Below are positions 1 to 5,228 of a stretch of DNA of 6,070 nucleotides, in pieces. The notes under the pieces were generated by a model, which was given only the letters and a program-made list of their open reading frames with translations, was not told the DNA's origin and searched no databases. Origin of the DNA: Flavobacteriaceae bacterium UBA5544 (GTDB taxonomy: Bacteria; Bacteroidota; Bacteroidia; Flavobacteriales; Flavobacteriaceae); NCBI GenBank assembly GCA_002426755.1, contig DINI01000028.1, forward strand, positions 1-6,070. Reading direction: 5' to 3'. Position 1 is the first letter of the stretch; the number at the start of each line of letters is the position of its first letter. A program made the position numbers and the translations under genes.

Positions 1-123
1 GACAAGCTATACAAAAAACTAGGCTTTGAAGAATTTGGACTTCACAAGAACTTTTTAAAAATCGATGGCCAATATTATGACCATAAAATGATGATGATAT
101 TCAAAAACCAAAATCCAAATTAA
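1..123 (+). CDS. GNAT family N-acetyltransferase, C-terminal fragment
   Basis: The frame is open from the first base and ends at a TAA at 121-123, giving 40 residues; the start lies outside the window. The residues LYKKLGFEEFG near the beginning match the conserved end of the GNAT fold (motif B, helix then strand, usually written LYxKLGF). They are followed by LKIDGQYYDHKMMM, the typical last strands of small-molecule or protein N-acetyltransferases of this superfamily. Such enzymes move the acetyl group of acetyl-CoA to an amine and are usually soluble cytoplasmic proteins. The substrate cannot be told from this piece. No cassette-type inverse core follows the stop codon, so the gene looks like a resident neighbour of the downstream array and not part of it. 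Confidence 0.8.
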   Translation, partial: DKLYKKLGFEEFGLHKNFLKIDGQYYDHKMMMIFKNQNPN

Positions 124-189
124 ATTTAAAATATACTTGAACCTTAATATTATAAACGGATATCAGTATATTTATGACATATATAACGA

Positions 190-199
190 GTTAGCTACA
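190..199 (+). repeat. Left core site of cassette-like unit 1 (GTTAGCTACA)
   Basis: This 10-mer is the exact reverse complement of TGTAGCTAAC at 1128-1137, just behind the gene at 223-1122. The two copies sit 33 bases before the start codon and 5 bases after the stop codon. After one mismatch the match continues for three more bases (ATTT against GTTT). By integron analogy, the exchange point would be between G190 and T191. No complete palindromic site precedes it, so it may be an attI-like or secondary insertion point. Confidence 0.55.
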
Positions 200-1254
200 A
201 TTTACGCGCACATCTGAAAAAAATGAATAGAATTTTAACGACATTACTTTTTTGCATTTATCTATCAAATTCATTTGCTTCAAGTCCGCAAGTTCCAGAC
301 TATATTATTTATAAAAATGATACGATTGCAACCTATAATTTGCTGGTTGAAAAATATCTACAAACGAGAAAAGACGACAAAGGTAGATTGTTTGATTTGA
401 GTTTCCGAAACTCAATCGACGGAATAGAAGGAACATCTTTGAATTGCTGGAGAGGTTATCAAGCAATTTACAAGATTGAAAATGACAGCTTGTTTGTAAA
501 TGCCATAATAGATTGTCATTCCCTCGAATACAAAAAAGAAATTCCAAAAAATTACATCGAAAAAGTATTTGGCGATAAAGTTAAAAATGGAAAAGTATTT
601 GTTGATTGGCATAGTGGAAATATTTCTTTTCCTGCAAAAAGAAATGACAATAAAGAAATTCGTTGGGATGGCGTGTTTGAAAGAACTTTTATTTACGAAA
701 CAGCTATTAAAATTGAGAACGGAAAAATAATCGAAATCAGTAACGAACAGAATTACATTGATTTAAAAAACGGAATTGACAGACTTGAACGAGACTCAAT
801 AAGTGATATTATATTCAAAACGATTAACGAATATAAATGGACCAAACTGGACAAATTCGACTGCGGAGAAAAATACACAGTCGAAATTGGAAGAAGCGGA
901 AAAGTAACTGATGCAATAATGACTGATTATCAAACTGCTGATGAAATTGAATATTATTGGGACACGAAAAGAGAATATAATTATTGCATAAAATCTGTTA
1001 AAAAAGCACTTTCTAAATTGCAATTTGACATTCTGAAACGGAAAGGAGAACCGATTTACGAAAAAGTATATATCGAAATTTGGTTCAACGAAGATGGAAC
1101 GATTGAAAATTGGACAGATTAAAAAACTGTAGCTAACAACGTGTATAGCTCATTGCGGCTGAATTCCTAATCGGAATTCATTGCAATCTGCTTTCTTCGT
1201 TTTACGGCGGAAAATAATCGCTAATTTACACGCTACGAGCCATATCCAAAACCG
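191..1254 (+). mobile_element. Putative integron-like gene cassette 1
   Basis: The unit is defined by integron logic, from the TT of the left core GTTAGCTACA to the G of the next core GTTGTAAAAC. It carries a single gene (223-1122) and ends in a palindromic element whose first bases, TGTAGCTAAC, are the exact reverse complement of the unit's own left core. In a circular cassette these two arms would pair with each other, as R' and R'' do in attC. The gene fills the unit tightly and points the same way as in classical cassettes. The caveats are that the cores fit GTTRRRY/RYYYAAC only in the GTT and AAC triplets and that no integrase is visible. A passenger gene flanked by short terminal inverted repeats is the main alternative. 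Confidence 0.45.
223..1122 (+). CDS. Exported protein of unknown function with TonB-C-like end
   Basis: This 299-residue protein starts with a signal peptide: a short positive start (MNR), a hydrophobic core, and a probable cleavage site after about residue 19-20 (NSFAS). The mature protein is rich in Lys, Asn, Ile and Tyr. It contains NCWRGYQAIYKI (74-85) and, at about 150-178, a stretch ending in FERTFIYETAIKIENGKI. The last 85 residues (about 213-297) look like the TonB C-terminal fold: a strand (YTVEIGRSGKV), a helix with CIKSVKKALSKLQF, then KGEPIYEKVYIEIWF. That resembles the G-x-P-V and final-strand pattern of TonB. It has no TonB-type membrane anchor or Pro-rich linker, so it is not a normal energy transducer. 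It is probably periplasmic. I recognise the overall type from Bacteroidota but know no function. The ATG is supported by the signal peptide directly behind it and by its position inside the cassette-like unit. Confidence 0.8.
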   Translation: MNRILTTLLFCIYLSNSFASSPQVPDYIIYKNDTIATYNLLVEKYLQTRKDDKGRLFDLSFRNSIDGIEGTSLNCWRGYQAIYKIENDSLFVNAIIDCHSLEYKKEIPKNYIEKVFGDKVKNGKVFVDWHSGNISFPAKRNDNKEIRWDGVFERTFIYETAIKIENGKIIEISNEQNYIDLKNGIDRLERDSISDIIFKTINEYKWTKLDKFDCGEKYTVEIGRSGKVTDAIMTDYQTADEIEYYWDTKREYNYCIKSVKKALSKLQFDILKRKGEPIYEKVYIEIWFNEDGTIENWTD

Positions 1255-1263
1255 TTGTAAAAC
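1128..1263 (+). repeat. attC-like palindromic element A between units 1 and 2
   Basis: The element begins with TGTAGCTAAC (pairs with 190-199) and ends with GTTGTAAAAC (pairs with 1812-1821), so AAC and GTT bound its interior. Inside, TATAGCTCATTGCG (1144-1157) pairs with CGCTACGAGCCATA (1231-1244) at 11 of 14 positions. An inner perfect hairpin, TGAATTCC / GGAATTCA (1160-1167 and 1173-1180), has a 5-base loop. It shares CAAC..GTGTATA....ATTGC and a late TTTACAC with element B, so the two belong to one family. In the main stem, two of the three mismatches are A with C on the + strand, which become T with G wobble pairs on the - strand. The length falls within the known range of attC sites. 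Confidence 0.6.
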
Positions 1264-1943
1264 ATTTGACAAAATGAATCGCGTCATTTCAATTTTCGGA
1301 ATTTTAATAATGCTAATCAGTTGTAAATCGACTAATATAAGTAATGAATCGGAATTTAAAATGTTTGATGATTCTGTAAATCTTTATGCTTTTATCGGAG
1401 AAAAAATATCTGTTTCGCAATTTGACCTAAATGAGAATAACACTGAAGTTGTAATAGATACAGTGTTTGGAGAAGTATTTAAGACTACACCATACATAAT
1501 GGACTATGGATTTAAATGTAAATATAAAATTGTAAGAAACGTGTTTAATGAATTGAAAACCGATACAGTTGATTTTATTGCCTATGACCATTATGGCATT
1601 GCAAAGTTTAAAAATTACAAGAACGTAATTCTATATGTTTCGCTTAACAAAGAAGATGAAAATTATTACCATCAAAAATATCAATATGACCAAGTTCAAA
1701 AGGACAAAAATGGCAAATGGAAAGGAATGAATGGAGAAAGCATAAAAGAGCTTTTTATGGAAAAGAGAAATGGAGTTTTGAAAGCTCGTGGAATATTTGA
1801 TTAAAAAAAACGTTTTACAACACGGTGTATAATTAATTGCTTTGGCAAGTGCTTATCTGGAAGATTCCTTCGGAATTTTCTCTGGCAAGTATTTGTTTAC
1901 TAAATTGGGTAGTTAAACACGCAACTATTTTTACACATAAACG
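1255..1943 (+). mobile_element. Putative integron-like gene cassette 2
   Basis: The unit runs from the TT of GTTGTAAAAC (1254-1263) to the G of GTTGGCAAAC (1943-1952). Its own left core is matched perfectly, in reverse complement, by GTTTTACAAC at 1812-1821, seven bases after the stop codon of its gene. The start codon lies 20 bases after the core. The core pair differs completely in sequence from those of units 1 and 3 apart from the outer GTT/AAC, which is expected if each unit moves as one circle. No promoter of its own was recognised. Confidence 0.45.
1274..1804 (+). CDS. Small lipoprotein of unknown function
   Basis: From the ATG at 1274 the protein is 176 residues and opens with a clear lipoprotein signal: MNRV, a hydrophobic run, and the lipobox LISC with the lipidated cysteine at residue 17. 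It should therefore be anchored in the inner or outer membrane. The frame is open further upstream to an ATG at 1181. That extra 31-residue part would be translated from the palindromic repeat and would bury the signal peptide, so I reject it. The mature part contains DDSVNLYAFIGEKISV (33-48), probable beta strands around VVIDTVFGEVF (59-69), and a polar, Lys-rich end. No catalytic motif or known domain was recognised. Lipoproteins of this look occur in Bacteroidota as hypothetical proteins. Confidence 0.8.
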   Translation: MNRVISIFGILIMLISCKSTNISNESEFKMFDDSVNLYAFIGEKISVSQFDLNENNTEVVIDTVFGEVFKTTPYIMDYGFKCKYKIVRNVFNELKTDTVDFIAYDHYGIAKFKNYKNVILYVSLNKEDENYYHQKYQYDQVQKDKNGKWKGMNGESIKELFMEKRNGVLKARGIFD

Positions 1944-1952
1944 TTGGCAAAC
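1812..1952 (+). repeat. attC-like palindromic element B between units 2 and 3
   Basis: The element starts with GTTTTACAAC, the exact reverse complement of 1254-1263, and ends with GTTGGCAAAC, which pairs with the core behind gene 3. Inside, GTGTATAATTAATTGC (1825-1840) pairs with GCAACTATTTTTACAC (1921-1936) at 13 of 16 positions. An inner hairpin, GAAGATTCC / GGAATTTTC (1860-1868 and 1872-1880), has a 3-base loop and one G-T pair. A direct repeat TGGCAAGT (1843-1850 and 1883-1890) flanks this hairpin. Its layout and several words (GTGTATA, ATTGC, TTACAC) match element A, although the middle differs. Confidence 0.6.
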
Positions 1953-1964
1953 ATTAAACAGAAA

Positions 1965-2630
1965 ATGAAGAACATAAATTTAACACTGATATTAACCTTA
2001 TTTATATCAATTCAATTATTCTCACAAGACAACAATACCAAGAAAATTAAATTAGGCATAAACGTCGGCACTAATTCATTTGACTTAAATAAAGATCACT
2101 TTTTTGACAAATACGAAAAGAGAATAGGTTATAGCTTTGGGATTTCATTAGAATACAGATTAAACAAAAAATTTTCAGTTATTACCAATTTAAATTACGA
2201 CAGGAAAATAATGCAATTGGAAAATTTCCGATATAGAGAAATTGATGGAAACGATTATACTGCAACAGATAAATTAAAGTTCAGTTATTTAAACGTCCCT
2301 CTAATTTTAAGATACTATGTTTTAAATAGAGCATTTTTAGATTTAGGTGGATTTTACAATCATTCATTGAATATTGAGAATGATACTTCAGTAAACGAAA
2401 CTGGAGAATCAACAACTCTTTGGGAACATCAGAACGTTATTAAAAAAAATGATTTCGGAATTAGTATCGGAATAGGTTACAAATTTAAATTCAGTGATAG
2501 AAATATTTTATCTATTGAATTAAAAGATGAACTAGGTTTAGCAAATATTGCTAACTATCCGAATACATCATTAACAGAATTAAAGACAAACACTATTAAA
2601 CTGATATTAAATTGGGAATTACCGATATAA
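1965..2630 (+). CDS. Outer-membrane beta-barrel protein, PorT-like family
   Basis: The 221-residue protein has a signal peptide (MKNINLTLILTLFISIQLFS, cleavage near residue 20-21 before QDNN). It then shows alternating strands typical of a small eight-stranded outer-membrane barrel: KIKLGINVG (28-35), YSFGISLEYRLN (56-67), FSVITNLNYDRK (70-81), FSYLNVPLILRYYV (106-119), AFLDLGGFYNHS (123-134), FGISIGIGYKFKF (164-176) and ILSIELKDELGL (181-192). It ends with the strand TIKLILNWELPI. The YLNVPLILRYY segment is a hallmark of the PorT / outer membrane beta-barrel family (OMP_b-brl_2) common in Bacteroidota. PorT itself acts in type IX secretion or gliding, but most paralogues have no assigned role and none is claimed here. 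I use the ATG at 1965. An in-frame TTG at 1944 falls inside the repeat core and would displace the signal peptide. Confidence 0.85.
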   Translation: MKNINLTLILTLFISIQLFSQDNNTKKIKLGINVGTNSFDLNKDHFFDKYEKRIGYSFGISLEYRLNKKFSVITNLNYDRKIMQLENFRYREIDGNDYTATDKLKFSYLNVPLILRYYVLNRAFLDLGGFYNHSLNIENDTSVNETGESTTLWEHQNVIKKNDFGISIGIGYKFKFSDRNILSIELKDELGLANIANYPNTSLTELKTNTIKLILNWELPI

Positions 2631-2634
2631 TAAC

Positions 2635-2645
2635 GTTTGCCTAAC
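2635..2645 (+). repeat. Inverse core of cassette-like unit 3 (GTTTGCCTAAC)
   Basis: This 11-mer pairs with GTTGGCAAAC at 1943-1952 except for one extra base, and is preceded by AAC just as the inverse cores of units 1 and 2 are. A second copy of the inverse core word, TGCCAAC, occurs at 2689-2695; it matches GTTGGCA at 1943-1949 exactly over seven bases but may be chance. Confidence 0.5.
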
Positions 2646-2723
2646 AAATCACTGTGTCAAAATACAAGTAAAACCCATCTACAACGAGTGCCAACATGAG
2701 ATAGTATTTTAACAATTACTGTC

Positions 2724-2891
2724 CATTCCCTATCGGTTATTTACTGCCAACGAACAGTTACCATCCATTCCCAAACAGTTACCGGGCATTCCCAAACAGT
2801 TATTGGGCATTCCCAAACAGTTACCATCCATTCCCAAACAGTTATTGAGCATTCCCAAACAGTTACCGCCCATTCCCAAACAGTTACCGAG
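2724..2891 (+). repeat. 21-bp tandem repeat, six good copies and two decayed ones
   Basis: Six units in perfect register start at 2766, 2787, 2808, 2829, 2850 and 2871. Each has the invariant 16-base core CATTCCCAAACAGTTA, then CC or TT as a pair, then three variable bases. Two decayed units in the same register precede them (2724-2744, keeping CATTCCC; 2745-2765, keeping ACAGTTACCATC), and a weak one may follow at 2892. As 21 is a multiple of three, both strands stay open: HSQTVTG-type heptads on +, NCLGMxx-type heptads on -. The invariance of the core, including wobble positions, points to recent duplication or a DNA-level role and not to coding constraint. The array forms the middle of a gene-free stretch of about 400 bases. 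Confidence 0.9.
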
Positions 2892-3056
2892 CTTACGCAA
2901 AAAACTCTTGAAACCCCTATAAAACCTCAAAAACACCCCTAAATTCACCTTAAAAAACACCCTTCGCCGATCATCAGTCATTGACCAAAAAACCATCAGC
3001 CACCATCCAAAAAAAAACCTTATCTTTAAAACAAACAATTAAAACCCAAACCATCT
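2892..3056 (+). other. G-depleted, A/C-rich intergenic stretch
   Basis: I count 7 G against 52 C in these 165 bases, and no G at all from 3000 to 3058. No convincing gene lies here. The stretch leads straight into the start codon of the small membrane protein at 3057, so part of it may be an unstructured A/C-rich leader. A TATCTTTA at 3021-3028 resembles the Bacteroidota -7 box TAnnTTTG but has no TTG at the right distance. The strong strand bias also explains the odd Phe/Trp/Arg-rich open frame on the opposite strand. Confidence 0.6.
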
Positions 3057-3212
3057 ATGAAAGGCATCATCATCGGCATTGTCATTGCAGTCATTTTCTT
3101 CGTAGTACTCTTCTACGTCTTCAAATTCGTACTCATCACCTCATTAATCATATCATTGGCAATCATCATCATCCCAATTTTATATCTGGTGTTCAAAGCA
3201 AAAAGCGATTAA
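3057..3212 (+). CDS. Small two-helix membrane protein, 51 residues
   Basis: ATG at 3057 to TAA at 3210-3212. The protein starts MKGIIIGIVIAVIFF and has a first hydrophobic helix at about residues 4-22, one lysine (K23), and a second at about 24-46. The tail KAKSD is charged. Almost the whole length is membrane-spanning, and the codons are ordinary and C-ending like those of the neighbouring par genes (ATC, TTC, GTC), which argues for a real gene despite the size. The N-terminal MK and the A-rich region before it suit translation in this group. It resembles the many small DUF-like membrane proteins of Bacteroidota, with no function assigned. The longer open frame at 2981-3283 runs over it in another frame and is low in quality. 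Confidence 0.7.
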   Translation: MKGIIIGIVIAVIFFVVLFYVFKFVLITSLIISLAIIIIPILYLVFKAKSD

Positions 3213-3230
3213 CATACAGTCAGTACAAAA

Positions 3231-3260
3231 TTCAACACTTCAACGATTCAACGATTCAAC
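3231..3260 (+). repeat. 8-bp tandem repeat, TTCAACGA type
   Basis: The copies read TTCAACAC, TTCAACGA, TTCAACGA and a partial TTCAAC, all in register. The repeat lies between the small membrane gene and the probable parE promoter. It may be a simple slippage repeat; no function is evident. Confidence 0.75.
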
Positions 3261-3303
3261 AGCAACTAACATTCAATTGTTAATTACTTTCGCATACATC
3301 GGT

Positions 3304-3333
3304 TTTATCTTTTATCCCGAAATGTTATATTAG
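3304..3333 (+). promoter_or_regulatory. Probable promoter of the parE operon
   Basis: TATATTAG (3326-3333) fits the Bacteroidota -7 box TAnnTTTG at all but one fixed base. A TTT at 3304-3306 lies 19 bases before it, where the -33 TTTG box is expected. Initiation a few bases downstream would give a leader of about 20-25 bases before the ATG at 3363. A second -7-like word, TACTTTCG at 3285-3292, has no -33 partner. There is no Shine-Dalgarno sequence before parE, as usual in this phylum. Confidence 0.4.
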
Positions 3334-3362
3334 CGTCCTATCTAAAAAACCACACACCTTTT

Positions 3363-5228
3363 ATGGCCCAAGAAACCGACTATACCGAAGACAACATACG
3401 CTCCCTCGATTGGAAAGAGCACATCCGTATGCGTCCCGGAATGTACATCGGTAAACTAGGCGATGGTTCATCCGCAGATGATGGTATTTATATCCTTTTA
3501 AAAGAAGTCTTGGACAACTCCATCGACGAGTACGTCATGGGCGCAGGCAAAACCATCGAAGTCTCCATACAAGGCAACAAAGTCATTGTCCGCGATTTCG
3601 GTCGAGGCATCCCGTTAGGAAAAGTGGTAGACGTCGTCTCCAAGATGAACACAGGAGGAAAGTACGACTCCAAAGCCTTCAAAAAGTCAGTAGGCCTCAA
3701 TGGAGTAGGTACAAAAGCAGTCAATGCACTCTCCAACTACTTCCGTGTAGAATCCAACCGCGACGGCAAATCCGCCTCCGCAGAATTCTCACAAGGTAAC
3801 CTCACCAATCAAGAGATGTTAGACGATACCACACGCCGCAAAGGCACCAAGGTATCCTTTGTCCCAGATGAGTTGATCTTCAAGAACTACAAATATCGCA
3901 ACGAGTATGTCGAAAAAATGCTCAAGAACTATTGTTACCTCAATACAGGTCTTACCATTATATTCAATGGCGAAAAGTTCTTTAGTGAAAACGGTCTTAA
4001 AGATTTATTACAAGAAAACATTACAGAAGCCGATATGGCATACCCAATCATCCACCTCAAGGGAGATGATATCGAAGTGGCCATTACACACAGCAAAACA
4101 CAATATAGCGAAGAGTATCATTCCTTCGTCAACGGTCAGAACACCACACAAGGGGGAACTCACTTGGCAGCCTTTCGCGAAGCCTTGGTCAAGACCCTTC
4201 GTGAGTTTTATGGTAAAAACTATGAAGCAGCCGACATACGCAAATCTGTTGTATCTGCTGTCTCCATCAAGGTCATGGAGCCAGTATTTGAAAGCCAGAC
4301 CAAAACAAAACTAGGCTCAACCGATATGGGTGGTAAGTTGCCAACCGTGCGTACCTATATAAACGATTTCCTAAAGACACACCTTGATAATTACTTACAT
4401 AAAAACCCCGAGACTGCCGAGCGAATCCAACGCAAGATCATGCAGGCAGAACATGAGCGTAAAGAGTTGTCAGGCATAAGAAAATTAGCTAAAGACAGAG
4501 CGAAGAAAGCCAGTCTTCACAACAAAAAACTCCGTGATTGCAGAGTACATTTTGGTGATACAAAAAATGAGCGCAACCTAGAGTCCACACTCTTCATCAC
4601 AGAGGGAGATTCCGCATCCGGAAGCATCACAAAGTCTCGTGATGTCAATACGCAAGCCGTCTTTAGTTTAAGAGGAAAGCCCCTTAACTCCTATGGCATG
4701 AGTAAAAAGATTGTTTATGAGAATGAAGAATTCAATCTCTTACAAGCAGCCTTAAACATCGAAGAAACTATTGAGGATTTGCGTTACAATAACATAGTCA
4801 TCGCCACAGATGCCGATGTAGACGGAATGCACATCCGCTTATTATTGATAACATTCTTCCTGCAGTTCTTCCCAGAGCTGATTAAGGACGGTCATCTGTA
4901 CATCCTGCAAACACCACTCTTTAGAGTTAGAAATAAGAAAGAAACCATCTATTGTTATTCCGAGGAAGAACGGCGCAATGCCATCGAAAAGCTCAAACCA
5001 AAGCCAGAAATCACCCGATTCAAAGGACTTGGGGAAATTTCCCCAGATGAGTTTGTTAATTTTATAGGTGAAGACATTCGTTTAGACCCTGTCATGTTAG
5101 ACAAAGATATGTCCATAGAGAACCTTTTAGAATTCTACATGGGCAAAAACACTCCAGACCGTCAGGATTTCATTATCAATAACCTAAAAGTTGAATTAGA
5201 CATCGTAGAAGAAGTCCATGAGAACTAA
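3363..5228 (+). CDS. parE: DNA topoisomerase IV subunit B (ParE)
   Basis: This is the ATPase subunit of topoisomerase IV, a type IIA enzyme that unlinks sister chromosomes and relaxes supercoils in an A2B2 complex with ParC. The 621 residues match ParE in length (about 630 in E. coli) and lack the insert of proteobacterial GyrB. The GHKL ATPase domain shows E48 and N52 in EVLDNSIDE, D78 in DFGRGIP, and the ATP-lid glycines GLNGVGTKA (111-119). QTK (312-314) is the transducer lysine loop. The TOPRIM domain shows EGDSA (414-418), GKPLNSYG (438-445), the metal-binding DADVDG (483-488) and RFKGLGE (552-558). All key residues are present, so the enzyme should be active. The last 11 bases overlap the next gene. 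A GyrB assignment is less likely because parC follows in the same operon. Confidence 0.96.
   Translation: MAQETDYTEDNIRSLDWKEHIRMRPGMYIGKLGDGSSADDGIYILLKEVLDNSIDEYVMGAGKTIEVSIQGNKVIVRDFGRGIPLGKVVDVVSKMNTGGKYDSKAFKKSVGLNGVGTKAVNALSNYFRVESNRDGKSASAEFSQGNLTNQEMLDDTTRRKGTKVSFVPDELIFKNYKYRNEYVEKMLKNYCYLNTGLTIIFNGEKFFSENGLKDLLQENITEADMAYPIIHLKGDDIEVAITHSKTQYSEEYHSFVNGQNTTQGGTHLAAFREALVKTLREFYGKNYEAADIRKSVVSAVSIKVMEPVFESQTKTKLGSTDMGGKLPTVRTYINDFLKTHLDNYLHKNPETAERIQRKIMQAEHERKELSGIRKLAKDRAKKASLHNKKLRDCRVHFGDTKNERNLESTLFITEGDSASGSITKSRDVNTQAVFSLRGKPLNSYGMSKKIVYENEEFNLLQAALNIEETIEDLRYNNIVIATDADVDGMHIRLLLITFFLQFFPELIKDGHLYILQTPLFRVRNKKETIYCYSEEERRNAIEKLKPKPEITRFKGLGEISPDEFVNFIGEDIRLDPVMLDKDMSIENLLEFYMGKNTPDRQDFIINNLKVELDIVEEVHEN

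Larger units (their letters stand above)
1944..2645 (+). mobile_element. Putative integron-like gene cassette 3, right end unclear
   Basis: The unit begins at the TT of GTTGGCAAAC and carries the gene at 1965-2630. Four bases after the stop codon, GTTTGCCTAAC (2635-2645) is the reverse complement of the left core with one extra base. Its 3' part, GCCTAAC, is a perfect match to the classical RYYYAAC inverse core. Behind it, AACAAATCACTGTGTCA only loosely resembles the AACAACGTGTATA start of element A, and no matching right half or closing GTT core was found before the 21-bp repeat. The third site is therefore degraded, truncated or outside what I can recognise; the end given here is the last supported base. 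Confidence 0.4.

Noticed and set aside
129..173. Inverted repeat AAATATACT/AGTATATTT as a terminator or first att site
   Set aside because: It is all A/T except one pair, has a 27-base loop and no T-tract; in such AT-rich DNA it may be chance.
796..1023. Open frames on the - strand within the unit 1 gene (also 305-547 and 412-612)
   Set aside because: They are Phe/Tyr/Cys-rich complements of an AT-rich coding gene and show no domain or start signal.
1181..1273. Upstream start giving a 207-residue version of the lipoprotein
   Set aside because: The extra 31 residues would come from palindromic element A and would bury the lipoprotein signal peptide.
1944..1964. TTG start for the barrel protein
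   Set aside because: It lies inside the repeat core, and the ATG at 1965 directly precedes a normal signal peptide.
2724..2891. CRISPR array
   Set aside because: The units are only 21 bases with 5 variable bases, there are no spacers of CRISPR length, and no cas genes are in the window.
2730..3038. 102-residue open frame on the - strand with NCLGM heptad repeats
   Set aside because: Its repeats follow from a 21-bp DNA repeat, which keeps both strands open, and its first half is Phe/Trp/Arg-rich from the G-poor complement. No promoter or domain was seen. Kept only as a possibility under the repeat finding.
2981..3283. 100-residue open frame on the + strand
   Set aside because: It overlaps the well-supported membrane gene at 3057-3212 in another frame, and its His/Thr/Gln-rich product looks like a frame shadow.
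3907..4314. 135-residue open frame inside parE
   Set aside because: It is in another frame of an intact, motif-complete parE and has no features of its own.
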